This document shows, piece after piece, positions 38,642-47,656 of a stretch of 64,000 bases of DNA (its first letter is position 1; every line of letters starts with the position of its first letter). The notes below the pieces were generated by a model. The model saw nothing but the letters and a program-made list of their open reading frames with translations. It was not told the origin of the DNA and searched no databases. The translations under genes and the position numbers were made by a program. The stretch is from the NCBI RefSeq assembly GCF_027107535.1, contig NZ_CP114283.1, forward strand, positions 9,176,001-9,240,000. Direction: 5' to 3'. This DNA is from Streptomyces aurantiacus (GTDB lineage: Bacteria > Actinomycetota > Actinomycetes > Streptomycetales > Streptomycetaceae).

Positions 38642-40030
38642 TCAGGCCAGGGCTCGGCCCAGCAGGTAGACGGCCGGGGCCGCCGCCGCGAGGGGCAGGG
38701 CCACTCCCGCGGTGAAGTGGACGAACCGCGACGGATAGTCGTAACTGGCGACCCGGTGTCCGATCAGGGCGCAGACGCCGGCCCCGGCCCCGAGAACCGC
38801 CCCGGCCTCGCCGAGATCGGTGAGCCCGCCGACGGCGATTCCGGCCCCCGCCGCGGCCAGCAGCGCCACGACCACCGAGGCGATCGTCGGCAGGGGAAGC
38901 GCCCGCGCCAGAACCGCCGCCGCGACCGCCACCCCGCCCACCGTCACCGCGTCCGCGTCCGCCGCCAGGTGGCCCGTCGCGACGATCGCGAGGGCCGCCG
39001 AGACGACCGTGGCCATCAGGCCGTACATCCGCTCGTCGGGTCCGGCGTGGCTGCGCAGCTGGAGGACCAGGGTCAGCAGGACCCAGACACCGAGCGTGCC
39101 GAGAATCGCGGCGGGGGCGTTGTCCCGCCCGGCCGCGAGCAGCGCCACGTCAGCGGTGAGGGCACCCGCGAAGGCCAGTGCGATGCCCTGCCGGGCGGGC
39201 CACATCCCGTTCAGCCGGAACCAGCCCGCCGCGGTCACCGCCTGAAGGATCACCAGCGGTACGACCAGCGCGTACTGCCCGACCGCGGCGGCCCCGGCGA
39301 GCAGCAGTCCGAGGACCGCCGTCAGCACGGCAGGCTGCGCGCCGGGCTCGATGACCGGCGAACGGCCCTCGGCGCGGGCCCGCTGGGCGTCGGTCACACG
39401 GGTGTTGCCGGTGACCGTGGCGGGGCCGTAGCCCGAGGCGGACGCGGGGTCGGAGGCGAAGGCGCCGGGGGCGGGCGTGGGGACGGGCCCGGCCGCCGGC
39501 GCGGGTACGGGGTTACCGCCGCCCTCGGCCTGCTGCCCGCCCTGGGAGTAGTGGGCGGCCTGGGCGTACGGGCCGTCCTGGGCCCGATGAGCGCCCTGGG
39601 CGTGCTGCGGGCCCTGTCCTGGCCGGCCCTGGCCCGGCTGACCCTGGCCCGGCTGGCCCTGCGGCTGCGAGGCCTGGTTCCAGCCCGCCCCGGTCTCCGC
39701 GGGCATCGGCTGTCCCACGACGCCGTACCGGGCCGCGTGCGGCGGCTGAACCCCGTACGCGCCCTCTCCCGGGCCCTGCTGGGGCAGATACGCCGTGTCC
39801 GCGGCGGGCGCGACCGGCGGCTGGACCTGTGTCTCCCAGGTCCGGCCCTCCCACTGCTGGGTGTACTGCTGCTGCGCCGCGGCCTCGTCGTACTGCTGCT
39901 GCCCGGTCCACCCGGACGGCTGCTGCGGGGCCTGCTGGTGCTGGTGGTCCTGCTGCTGTGGCTGGGGTTGCTGCTGGTACGGGTCGTACCCCTCGTACGG
40001 CCCGTTCCCCTCGTACGGCTGGTTGCTCAT
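38642..40030 (-). CDS. Membrane protein with Gln/Gly/Pro-rich N-terminus
   Basis: 462 residues from ATG 40030. Residues 1-230 are low complexity, rich in Gln, Gly, Pro and Tyr (QGQPGQGQPGQGRPGQG near 125). The C-terminal half (about 240-462) has about eight hydrophobic segments of the small, Ala/Val-rich type. No catalytic motif. It precedes a MoaD-like gene on the other side by 7 bp (same strand), so they are cotranscribed. Function is unknown. Confidence 0.75.
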   Translation of the reverse strand: MSNQPYEGNGPYEGYDPYQQQPQPQQQDHQHQQAPQQPSGWTGQQQYDEAAAQQQYTQQWEGRTWETQVQPPVAPAADTAYLPQQGPGEGAYGVQPPHAARYGVVGQPMPAETGAGWNQASQPQGQPGQGQPGQGRPGQGPQHAQGAHRAQDGPYAQAAHYSQGGQQAEGGGNPVPAPAAGPVPTPAPGAFASDPASASGYGPATVTGNTRVTDAQRARAEGRSPVIEPGAQPAVLTAVLGLLLAGAAAVGQYALVVPLVILQAVTAAGWFRLNGMWPARQGIALAFAGALTADVALLAAGRDNAPAAILGTLGVWVLLTLVLQLRSHAGPDERMYGLMATVVSAALAIVATGHLAADADAVTVGGVAVAAAVLARALPLPTIASVVVALLAAAGAGIAVGGLTDLGEAGAVLGAGAGVCALIGHRVASYDYPSRFVHFTAGVALPLAAAAPAVYLLGRALA

Positions 40031-40037
40031 GGTCCCG

Positions 40038-40292
40038 TCACCCTCCTGCGAACGGCGGGAGCACCTCGACCGTGCCGCCCTCGGCCAGCCGTACCGTCTC
40101 ATGTCCGCGGGTACCCACGGGGTCGCCGTCGATGAGGAACGAGCATCGCCGCAGGACGCGGACGAGTTCGCCGGGGTGTCGCTCGCGGGCCGCGTCGAGC
40201 GCCTGGGCGAGGGTCTGCGCCTCGTACGGCTCCTCGGCGACTCCCGCGGCGGCCTTGGCGGCGGCCCAGTAACGCACCGTGCCCTTTGCCAT
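40038..40292 (-). CDS. MoaD/ThiS-family sulfur carrier
   Basis: 84 residues from ATG 40292. A beta-grasp fold ending in the required C-terminal Gly-Gly (VEVLPPFAGG). VRYWAAAKAAAGVAEEPYEA is typical of MoaD. Such proteins carry sulfur as a thiocarboxylate, for molybdopterin in the MoaD case. No moaE or E1-like gene is nearby, so the pathway is not fixed. The next gene downstream starts 7 bp away. Confidence 0.83.
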   Translation of the reverse strand: MAKGTVRYWAAAKAAAGVAEEPYEAQTLAQALDAARERHPGELVRVLRRCSFLIDGDPVGTRGHETVRLAEGGTVEVLPPFAGG

Positions 40293-40342
40293 CTGATGTC
40301 CTCGATCAACGGTGGAAGAAACGGGTGACGGACACCGCCAGG

Positions 40343-41248
40343 CTAGCCCGCGTGGGCGGCGGCCCATTCCCCGATACGGGCCAGGAGTTCGTCGTCCGCC
40401 GCGTTCTCGGCGTGGCCCATCCCCCGCTCCAGCCACAGTTCCGCGTGGTCCCCGGAAGCGGCGGCCAGCATGCGCGGGTGGTCCACCGGGAAATAGCCGT
40501 CGCTGTCGCCGTGGACGATCAGCAGCGGTGTGGGCGCGATCAGGGGAACCGACTCCACCGGGGAGGAGGGCACGGGGTCCCACTCGCGGTGATGGATCCG
40601 GGTACGCAGTCCGTAGCGGCCGACCACGCGGCCGACCGGCCGGGTTACCAGCCAGTGCAGGCGCCGCATAGGGGCCGTGCCCCGGTAGTACCAGCGGGCG
40701 GGTGCACTGACCGAAACCACCGCGTCCGTATGCGCTCCCGTGCGCCCCTCGTGCTCCTCGCCGCTCTTGGCGTGCAGGGCCGCGTGCCGGAGCACCACCG
40801 AGCCGCCCATGGAGAATCCGACGGTGGCCACGCGGGTGTGACCGAGCTCTCGCGCCCACTCCACCACCGCCGCCAGATCGAGGACCTCACGGTCGCCGAC
40901 CGTGGAGTGCCCGCCGGAGGCGCCGTGTCCGCGGAAGGAGAAGGTGATGACCGCCGCGTACCGCGCGAAGGCGGTGGCCGCCCGCCGGACGTGGGGTCGT
41001 TCCAGGTCGCCCGTGAAGCCGTGCGCGACAACGATGACGAGGTCACCGGAGGTGTCGGACGCGTTGGTTCCGGGCCGGTACGCGGCGTCGATCGTGACAC
41101 CGTCGGCGGTGCGCAGAAACCTTCGCGTCGCCCCTCGCGGAGATCGTTCCGGAGTTCGTTCCGGAGAACTCTCCGTACATCTCTCCGCCGTCTCAGGTTC
41201 TGGACGAATGAAAGATCGCGTCACATGACCTGCCGGACCTTGGCTCAT
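40343..41248 (-). CDS. Alpha/beta hydrolase
   Basis: 301 residues if started at ATG 41248; the first about 45 residues are low complexity. VIVVAHGFTGDLERPH gives the oxyanion HG, VATVGFSMGGSVVL the nucleophile elbow (Ser), LLIVHGDSDGYFPVDHP the acid, and RGMGHAENAADDELL the catalytic His. It is probably a serine esterase or lipase; the substrate is unknown. It sits upstream of the MoaD gene and divergent from glnR. Confidence 0.83.
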   Translation of the reverse strand: MSQGPAGHVTRSFIRPEPETAERCTESSPERTPERSPRGATRRFLRTADGVTIDAAYRPGTNASDTSGDLVIVVAHGFTGDLERPHVRRAATAFARYAAVITFSFRGHGASGGHSTVGDREVLDLAAVVEWARELGHTRVATVGFSMGGSVVLRHAALHAKSGEEHEGRTGAHTDAVVSVSAPARWYYRGTAPMRRLHWLVTRPVGRVVGRYGLRTRIHHREWDPVPSSPVESVPLIAPTPLLIVHGDSDGYFPVDHPRMLAAASGDHAELWLERGMGHAENAADDELLARIGEWAAAHAG

Positions 41249-41318
41249 GTGGGCTATTCTGCTGGGCAGAGGACTCGGGCAGCGTAGCCCCCGGGTCCTT
41301 TTGCGCTTTCTGGAGCGT

Positions 41319-41340
41319 TGTATACGAATGCTGTATACGA
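41319..41340 (+). promoter_or_regulatory. Repeated TGTATACGA before glnR
   Basis: TGTATACGA occurs at 41319-41327 and 41332-41340, 13 bp apart, in the 278-bp gap before glnR. The core GTATAC is itself a palindrome. The copies may be two tandem -10-like elements or an operator. Confidence 0.4.
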
Positions 41341-41526
41341 GGTTCCGGTTCGAGAACGGCATGAGAAATGCGCCGTGAACGCGCAGTTGCGGCGCCCGGG
41401 GGCGCGGGAGCCGCAAGCACTACGAAGCAGTGCCGCAAACGTCCTCGCAGGGACCGAGGAGGAACCAGACGTTATGGGCGAGCGAACCATGCGTGACCGT
41501 ATGACGACCCAGGCAGGTGGGGCGCG

Positions 41527-42345
41527 ATGAGCTCTCTGCTGCTCCTTACCAATGCCCTCCAGCCGTCGACGGAGGTGCTTCCCGCCCTCGGCCTCCTGCT
41601 GCACAACGTGCGCGTGGCTCCGGCGGAGGGCCCCGCTCTCGTCGACACCCCCGGTGCCGACGTCATCCTCATCGACGGCCGCCGTGACCTCCCGCAGGTC
41701 CGCAGCCTGTGTCAGCTGCTGCGCTCCACCGGGCCCGGCTGTCCACTCGTCCTCGTCGTGACGGAGGGCGGCCTCGCGGCCGTCACCGCCGACTGGGGCA
41801 TCGACGACGTACTCCTCGACACCGCCGGCCCGGCCGAGGTCGAGGCGCGGCTGCGGCTGGCCATGGGCCGCCAGCAGATCGTCAACGACGACTCCCCCAT
41901 GGAGATCCGCAACGGCGACCTGTCGGTCGACGAGGCGACGTACTCCGCCAAGCTCAAGGGGCGGGTCCTCGACCTCACCTTCAAGGAGTTCGAGCTCCTG
42001 AAGTACCTGGCGCAGCACCCCGGCCGCGTCTTCACCCGCGCCCAGCTCCTCCAGGAGGTCTGGGGCTACGACTACTTCGGTGGCACCCGGACCGTCGACG
42101 TCCACGTACGGCGGCTGCGCGCGAAGCTCGGCCCCGAGCACGAGTCGCTGATCGGGACCGTCCGGAACGTCGGTTATCGATTCGTTACGCCGGAGAAGGC
42201 GGACCGGGCGGCGGACGAGACGAAGGCCAAGGCGGCCCAGCCAAAGCCGGAGGATGCGGACGAGACGGCCCACCCGGACGCGGCGGCCGCCGTGGAGACG
42301 ACCGCGAAGGCGCAGGAAGAAGCAGTACGGCCTGCCCGGCGATAG
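41527..42345 (+). CDS. glnR: Nitrogen regulator GlnR
   Basis: 272 residues. An atypical, orphan OmpR-type regulator: receiver-like domain (about 1-115) beginning [20 protein letters not shown], with [13 protein letters not shown] where the acceptor Asp would be; DNA-binding winged helix (about 130-225) with [20 protein letters not shown] and [19 protein letters not shown] recognise the sequence as Streptomyces GlnR, the activator/repressor of nitrogen-assimilation genes. No kinase is adjacent, as is typical. The C-terminal 45 residues are Ala/Lys/Glu-rich. Confidence 0.93.
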   Translation: MSSLLLLTNALQPSTEVLPALGLLLHNVRVAPAEGPALVDTPGADVILIDGRRDLPQVRSLCQLLRSTGPGCPLVLVVTEGGLAAVTADWGIDDVLLDTAGPAEVEARLRLAMGRQQIVNDDSPMEIRNGDLSVDEATYSAKLKGRVLDLTFKEFELLKYLAQHPGRVFTRAQLLQEVWGYDYFGGTRTVDVHVRRLRAKLGPEHESLIGTVRNVGYRFVTPEKADRAADETKAKAAQPKPEDADETAHPDAAAAVETTAKAQEEAVRPARR

Positions 42346-42368
42346 GTCCATCCGCGTAGACTCCGCGC

Positions 42369-43391
42369 GTGGCCAAGGTGACTCGGGATGACGTGGCGCG
42401 ACTGGCGGGTACTTCCACCGCCGTCGTCAGCTATGTCATCAACAACGGACCCCGGCCGGTCGCCCCGGCCACGCGCGAGCGTGTCCTCGCCGCGATCAAG
42501 GAGCTGTCCTACCGGCCGGACCGGGTCGCCCAGGCCATGGCGTCCCGGCGTACGGACCTCATAGGCCTGATCGTGCCGGACGCGCGCCAGCCCTTCTTCG
42601 GGGAGATGGCGCATGCGGTCGAACAGGCCGCGTCCGAGCGCGGAAAGATGGTGCTCGTCGGCAACTCCGACTACGTCGGTGAGCGCGAGGTCCACTATCT
42701 GCGGGCCTTCCTGGGCATGCGGGTCTCGGGGCTGATCCTCGTCAGCCACGCGCTGAACGACCTGGCCGCCGCCGAGATCGACGCGTGGGACGCCCGGGTG
42801 GTGCTGCTGCACGAGCGGCCCGAGGCCATCGACGACGTCGCGGTCGTCACGGACGACGTCGGCGGCGCGCAGCTCGCCACCAGCCACCTTCTCGAGCACG
42901 GCTACGAATACGTCGCCTGCCTCGGCGGTGTCGCGGAGACCCCCACCGTCGGTGACCCGGTCTCCGACCACGTGGAGGGCTGGCGGCGCGCGATGCACGA
43001 GGCGGGGCGCTCCACGGAGGGCCGCCTCTTCGAGGCGCTCTACAACCGTTACGACGCCTACAAGGTGGGCCTCGAACTGCTGGCCGGGCCCGATCGGCCG
43101 CCGGCGATCTTCTGTTCCACCGACGACCAGGCGGTCGGCCTGCTGCGGGCGGCCCGTGAGCTGCGGATCGATGTGCCGGGTGAGCTGGCGGTCGCCGGGT
43201 TCGACGACATCAAGGAAGCGGCGCTGACCGATCCGCCGCTGACCACGATCTCGTCCGACCGGTCCGCGATGGCCCGGGCCGCGGTGGATCTGGTGCTCGA
43301 TGACGGGCTGCGGGTCGCGGGGGCCCGGCGGGAGCGGCTGAAGCTGTTCCCGTCCCAGCTGGTCGTGCGGCGCTCCTGTGGCTGCGGGTAG
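42369..43391 (+). CDS. LacI-family transcriptional regulator
   Basis: 340 residues from GTG 42369. The HTH is [20 protein letters not shown], then [17 protein letters not shown] with the hinge helix, followed by a periplasmic-binding-protein-like sugar domain (about 60-335) with [17 protein letters not shown] and the family signature [20 protein letters not shown]. It follows glnR by 23 bp on the same strand. The effector and targets are unknown. Confidence 0.88.
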   Translation: MAKVTRDDVARLAGTSTAVVSYVINNGPRPVAPATRERVLAAIKELSYRPDRVAQAMASRRTDLIGLIVPDARQPFFGEMAHAVEQAASERGKMVLVGNSDYVGEREVHYLRAFLGMRVSGLILVSHALNDLAAAEIDAWDARVVLLHERPEAIDDVAVVTDDVGGAQLATSHLLEHGYEYVACLGGVAETPTVGDPVSDHVEGWRRAMHEAGRSTEGRLFEALYNRYDAYKVGLELLAGPDRPPAIFCSTDDQAVGLLRAARELRIDVPGELAVAGFDDIKEAALTDPPLTTISSDRSAMARAAVDLVLDDGLRVAGARRERLKLFPSQLVVRRSCGCG

Positions 43392-43444
43392 CTCCACCGG
43401 GTGGTCGGTTCACCGGCTGCGGCGCCCCTGAAAGCACAAAACGC

Positions 43445-43470
43445 CGGCCCTCGCTCGGTGGCGAGGGCCG
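43445..43470. terminator. 10-bp stem-loop between convergent genes
   Basis: CGGCCCTCGC (43445-43454) and GCGAGGGCCG (43461-43470) pair perfectly around a 6-nt loop. It lies between the LacI stop and the protease stop, and can serve both. Confidence 0.8.
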
Positions 43471-43488
43471 ACGCGTGCTCCTGATGTT

Positions 43489-45249
43489 CTAGAACAGCAG
43501 GTTGTACTGGTTGAAGCCCGTGCCCAGGCTGGTGCGGGTGGCGAAGAGGTCGCCGGACGCCTTGTTCGTGCCGCGGTAGAGCCACAGGGTGCCGGCCGAG
43601 TCGCGGGCCATGACGTCGGCCACTCCGTCGCCCGTCACGTCGCCGTTGGAGACGTACGAGGTGAAGTTCCAGCCGGTACGGGCCTTGATGCGGGCCGACC
43701 AGGGGGTCTTCTCCTTGCCGGTGCCGCGGTAGAGCCACAGCGTGCCGTCCGTGGAGCGGACCAGGAGGTCGGGCCTGCCGTCGCCGGAGAGGTCGCCGCG
43801 GCCGAAGACCTTCACGCCCTTCCAGGCGCCGCTGACGACCTTGACCTTGCCGTAGAACTGGCCGTTGCCCCGGCCCGGGTAGAGGTAGACCGAACCGTCG
43901 GCGTCCACCGCGACCAGGTCCGGGCGGGCGTCACCCGTCAGGTCGCCGGGGATCGCGTAGGACTTGTAGCCGCCCCAGACCGAGCTGACCTGCATCCAGG
44001 TCCAGTCGCCGAGGGAGTGGTCCATGTAGCTGCGGTACAGCTTGCCGTCGCTCTTGTCGCGGATGATCAGGTCCTGGTGGAAGTCCCGGTCCAGGTCGGC
44101 CTGCAGGGCCCAGGTGGCACTCTGCCAGCCGCTGCCCTGGTAGGCGCGCTGCGCGAGCGAGGTGCCCTTGCTGTTCTGCTGGAAGAGCCCGCCCGAGGGC
44201 GTGCGGGCGAGCAGGTCGGCGCGGCCGTCGTACGACAGGTCGGCGTCGTCGATGCGCGGCTGGGCCGCCCAGGTGTAGGAGCTGACCTTGGTGAACACCG
44301 GGTAGGCGCCCTTGGCGGTGCAGCCCGCGACGCCCCAGGAGACGATGCCGACGATCTTGCCGCCGACGACCAGCGGGCCGCCCGAGTCGCCGTTGCAGGG
44401 GCTGTTCGTGCCCTCGTCGGCGCCGCTCGCGGGAGTGCCCGCGCAGGCCATCGAACCGGCGACGAAGTAGTCGCCGTCGAGGACCGACGCCATCGCGCTC
44501 TTGCAGGTCGCGTCGGCGACCAGCGGCAGGTTCGCCTTCTTCAGCTTCGTCGAGAGGGTGGCGTCCTCGGCCCCGGAGGTCAGGCCCCAGCCGTAGACGG
44601 TGCCGGTGGTGCCGGGCCGGTAGAGGGTGCTGTCGTCGGAGGCGGCCAGGCGCAGCGTCGGCCGGTCGAGCAGCGGGCGGTCCAGGGTGAGGACCGCGAT
44701 GTCGTTCTGCGTGGTGTCGGCGTTGTAGCGCGGGTGGGTCCACTGGCGGAACACGCCCGCGGCCGTGCCGGTCGTGTAGTCGTCGAGGTCGGTGGTGCCC
44801 GCGAGGACGGCACCGTTGCCCACCCAGTCGAGGCCGGCCACGCAGTGGGCGGCGGTGAGGACCTTGTTCGGGGCGACGAGGGTGCCGCCGCAGAAGTAGC
44901 CGTCGCCGGTGGCCGGGTCGGAGTAGCCGAGCTGGACCATCCACGGGGCACTCGCGATGGTGGTCTCGCCGCCGCCGATGATGAACGGGGACTTGCCGGG
45001 CGAGGCCTTCTCCGGGGTCTCGCCCGTCGCCTTCGCGGCCTCGACGATCCGGTCGCGCAGCTCCTCGGCGGAGGCGGCCGGCTTCGCGGGCTGTGCGAGG
45101 CCCGCGTCGGGCAGACCCCCGGTGGGGCCGTCCGCCGCGGTCGCGGGCTGGGCCGCGACGGCACCGGCGCAACTCAGCGCCAGCGCGAGAGCGGCCGCGG
45201 GAAACGCCGTGCCGGGGCGTCTCAGGCGGCTGCGCAGGGCACGTATCAC
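43489..45249 (-). CDS. Secreted trypsin-like protease with FG-GAP repeats
   Basis: 586 residues from GTG 45249. Signal peptide to about AAQPATA (residue 38), propeptide-like stretch, then an S1 domain (about 88-335) with all three catalytic sites: VLTAAHC, NDIAVLTLDRPLL and PCNGDSGGPLVVGG. The C-terminal half (about 340-586) is a VCBS/FG-GAP-type repeat domain with DLSYDGRADLLART, GDLTGDARPDLVAVD, GDLSGDGRPDLLVRS and GDVTGDGVADVMARD. It is likely an extracellular protease whose repeat domain binds substrate or wall polymers. Single-gene unit. Confidence 0.9.
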   Translation of the reverse strand: MIRALRSRLRRPGTAFPAAALALALSCAGAVAAQPATAADGPTGGLPDAGLAQPAKPAASAEELRDRIVEAAKATGETPEKASPGKSPFIIGGGETTIASAPWMVQLGYSDPATGDGYFCGGTLVAPNKVLTAAHCVAGLDWVGNGAVLAGTTDLDDYTTGTAAGVFRQWTHPRYNADTTQNDIAVLTLDRPLLDRPTLRLAASDDSTLYRPGTTGTVYGWGLTSGAEDATLSTKLKKANLPLVADATCKSAMASVLDGDYFVAGSMACAGTPASGADEGTNSPCNGDSGGPLVVGGKIVGIVSWGVAGCTAKGAYPVFTKVSSYTWAAQPRIDDADLSYDGRADLLARTPSGGLFQQNSKGTSLAQRAYQGSGWQSATWALQADLDRDFHQDLIIRDKSDGKLYRSYMDHSLGDWTWMQVSSVWGGYKSYAIPGDLTGDARPDLVAVDADGSVYLYPGRGNGQFYGKVKVVSGAWKGVKVFGRGDLSGDGRPDLLVRSTDGTLWLYRGTGKEKTPWSARIKARTGWNFTSYVSNGDVTGDGVADVMARDSAGTLWLYRGTNKASGDLFATRTSLGTGFNQYNLLF

Positions 45250-45438
45250 TCAGGGCTCCTGAGGTGGGTGAGGTTCGTGAACCCGCCAAGCCTGCCGCCC
45301 GCAAACCTCCCCGTACACGCACTTCACAGCGGCCCGACAAGTATTCGTCCGCCGCTTCCGTGACATCACCGTGCCGCAACCCCCTGTTTCACCGGCCCCG
45401 ACGGCTTTATATCGGGCATACGCGGTTCTGTCGGGCTT

Positions 45439-45471
45439 CTCAGGGAGCACTCAGGGAGCTCTCATGGTGGG
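45439..45471 (+). promoter_or_regulatory. Three 11-bp direct repeats upstream of HtrA gene
   Basis: CTCAGGGAGCA, CTCAGGGAGCT and CTCATGGTGGG follow one another (45439-45449, 45450-45460, 45461-45471), ending 18 bp before the protease start. An 11-bp period is the spacing of OmpR-family response-regulator sites, and such a regulator is encoded just downstream at 46925. Confidence 0.65.
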
Positions 45472-45488
45472 GCTGCAGAGTCTGATCC

Positions 45489-46595
45489 ATGACCGAGAGC
45501 TTCCGCCGCAGCGGCGAGTACCCCCAGGGCGACCACCAGCAGTCCGCGTACTCCGAGCAGCCGTACGCGCAGCCGTACGCCTCTCCCGAGAACCCCACGA
45601 CCTCCTCCGTGAACCCGGAGTGGCCGCCCCCGCCGGCGTACGAGCCGACGCAGCCGGGCGCCGCTCCCACGGCTCTCCTCACCGAGCCCGTCTCCCCCGC
45701 CGCTCCCCGACAGCGTGCCAAGGGGCCGCTGGCGCTGCTGGCCGCGGTGGCGATAGCCGCGGCGGCCGTGGGCGGCGGAACCGCGTACGCCTTCCAGCAG
45801 CTGACCGGCAGCGACACCGTGGCGAGCAGCAGCACCAGCACCAGCGTCGTGCCGGCCAGCAAGAAGGGCACGGTCGCCGGGGTCGCCGAGTCGGTCAGCC
45901 CGAGCATCGTCGAGATCAGCGCGGCCTCGAACGCGGGCTCCTCGACCGGGTCCGGCGTGATCATCACGACCGGCGGCGAGATCGTCACCAACAACCACGT
46001 GGTCTCCGGCGCCTCCCAGATCAAGGTGCAGCTGAGCAACGGCAAGTCGTACACCGCGACCGTCGTCGGCACCGACAGCAAGAAGGACCTCGCGCTGATC
46101 AAACTGGACGACGCCCCGTCCGGCCTGACGGCCGCGACGCTCGGCGACTCCGACGCCGTCAAGGTCGGTGACCAGGTCGTGGCGATCGGCTCCCCGGAGG
46201 GCCTGACGGGCACGGTCACCAGCGGCATCGTCTCCGCGCTCGACCGAGACGTCACCGTCTCCACGGACGAGAGCCAGGGCCAGCAGCAACAGCAGCAGGG
46301 CGGTGGCGGCGGTCAGTGGCCGTTCGAGTTCGGCGGTCAGCAGTTCAACGGCGACACCGGCTCGTCCACGACGACGTACAAGGCCCTCCAGACCGACGCG
46401 TCCCTCAACCCGGGCAACTCCGGCGGCGCGCTGATCGACATGAACGGCAACATCATCGGCATCAACTCCGCCATGTACTCGGCCGCGGACGCCACCTCGT
46501 CGACCGCCGGCAGCGTCGGTCTCGGCTTCGCCATCCCGATCAACACCGTCAAGGCCGACCTGGACACGCTCCGGGCCGGTGGTTCCGACAGCTGA
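45489..46595 (+). CDS. HtrA/DegP-like membrane-anchored protease
   Basis: 368 residues. A Pro/Tyr/Gln-rich cytoplasmic part (about 1-78), one transmembrane helix (about 80-100) and a trypsin-like domain outside, with TNNHVVSG (His), SKKDLALIKLD (Asp) and DASLNPGNSGGALID (Ser). A Q/G-rich loop lies near 260-280. No PDZ domain follows, unlike classical HtrA. It stands upstream of a two-component system, as the HtrA secretion-stress protease does beside CssRS-type pairs in Streptomyces. Confidence 0.88.
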   Translation: MTESFRRSGEYPQGDHQQSAYSEQPYAQPYASPENPTTSSVNPEWPPPPAYEPTQPGAAPTALLTEPVSPAAPRQRAKGPLALLAAVAIAAAAVGGGTAYAFQQLTGSDTVASSSTSTSVVPASKKGTVAGVAESVSPSIVEISAASNAGSSTGSGVIITTGGEIVTNNHVVSGASQIKVQLSNGKSYTATVVGTDSKKDLALIKLDDAPSGLTAATLGDSDAVKVGDQVVAIGSPEGLTGTVTSGIVSALDRDVTVSTDESQGQQQQQQGGGGGQWPFEFGGQQFNGDTGSSTTTYKALQTDASLNPGNSGGALIDMNGNIIGINSAMYSAADATSSTAGSVGLGFAIPINTVKADLDTLRAGGSDS

Positions 46596-46630
46596 CCCGA
46601 GCTCACCCCGAGCCGACCCCGGAGGTCGTC

Positions 46631-46819
46631 ATGAAGATCAGGAACGTCTCCCGCACCGTCGCGGACACCGACCCGGCCGCGTTCGCCCTGGCTCTCGAAG
46701 TGGCGTACGAGCTGCACGCCCCGGCGCCGCGCGCGCCCGAGGTGGCAGCCGCCGCGTCGCAGCGCGGCGCCGCCCGCCGGGGCTCCGCGGCCCGCACCCG
46801 CCGTGCCGCACGAGGCTGA
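46631..46819 (+). CDS. 62-residue small protein
   Basis: ATG 46631 with GGAGG 7 nt upstream, 35 bp after the HtrA stop. MKIRNVSRTVADTDPAAFAL, ALEVAYELHAPAPRAPEVAA, then a tail of Arg/Ala/Gly with SQRGAARRGSAARTRRAARG. It has no membrane segment. The N-terminal half looks like a short amphipathic helix. It is probably cotranscribed with HtrA. No family recognised. Confidence 0.5.
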   Translation: MKIRNVSRTVADTDPAAFALALEVAYELHAPAPRAPEVAAAASQRGAARRGSAARTRRAARG

Positions 46820-46924
46820 TCCCTCCCGGATCACGGGCCCGGCAGCTCTACGAGAACAGCCCTGAAACGTGCGAGGCTGAAAACGCCCTGAGCACGTCCC
46901 ACCGCACCCGAGGAACTGACCGCG

Positions 46925-47656
46925 ATGAGCCCCGCCGAAGGCGACCGTGAACCCCAGCGCATCCTGATCGTCGACGACGAGCCGGCCGTGCGCGAAGCAC
47001 TCCAGCGAAGCCTCGCCTTCGAGGGGTACGGCACGGAGGTCGCCGTCGACGGCGCGGACGCGCTGGAGAAGACCATCGCGTACCAGCCCGACCTGGTCGT
47101 CCTCGACATCCAGATGCCGCGGATGGACGGGCTGACCGCCGCCCGCCGGATGCGGGGCGCGGGCACGACGACGCCCATCCTGATGCTCACCGCCCGCGAC
47201 ACGGTCGGCGACCGGGTCACCGGACTCGACGCGGGCGCCGACGACTACCTGGTCAAGCCCTTCGAACTGGACGAGCTGTTCGCCCGGGTACGGGCACTGC
47301 TGCGGCGCAGCTCGTACGCCGCCGCGGCGGTCGGTGTCCCGGCGGACGACGCGCTCACCTTCGGCGACCTGCGGATGGACCTCGCGACCCGGGAGGTCAC
47401 CCGGGCCGGACGTCCCGTCGAGCTGACCCGCACCGAGTTCACCCTGCTGGAGATGTTCCTGGCCCATCCGCGCCAGGTCCTCACGCGGGAGCAGATCCTG
47501 AAGGCGGTCTGGGGCTTCGACTTCGAGCCGAGCTCCAACTCGCTGGACGTGTACGTGATGTACCTGCGCCGCAAGACGGAGGCGGGCGGCGAGCCGCGCC
47601 TCGTGCACACGGTGCGGGGCGTGGGGTATGTGCTGCGGTCGGGCGGGGCGGAGTGA
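46925..47656 (+). CDS. OmpR-family response regulator
   Basis: 243 residues from ATG 46925. Receiver (about 13-125) with [27 protein letters not shown] (acceptor Asp), LTARD and [13 protein letters not shown] (Lys). DNA-binding winged helix (about 145-240) with [20 protein letters not shown] and [20 protein letters not shown]. Its stop overlaps the GTG of the kinase gene, so the two are coupled. The 11-bp repeats at 45439 are its likely site, making the HtrA gene its target (inference). Confidence 0.9.
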   Translation: MSPAEGDREPQRILIVDDEPAVREALQRSLAFEGYGTEVAVDGADALEKTIAYQPDLVVLDIQMPRMDGLTAARRMRGAGTTTPILMLTARDTVGDRVTGLDAGADDYLVKPFELDELFARVRALLRRSSYAAAAVGVPADDALTFGDLRMDLATREVTRAGRPVELTRTEFTLLEMFLAHPRQVLTREQILKAVWGFDFEPSSNSLDVYVMYLRRKTEAGGEPRLVHTVRGVGYVLRSGGAE

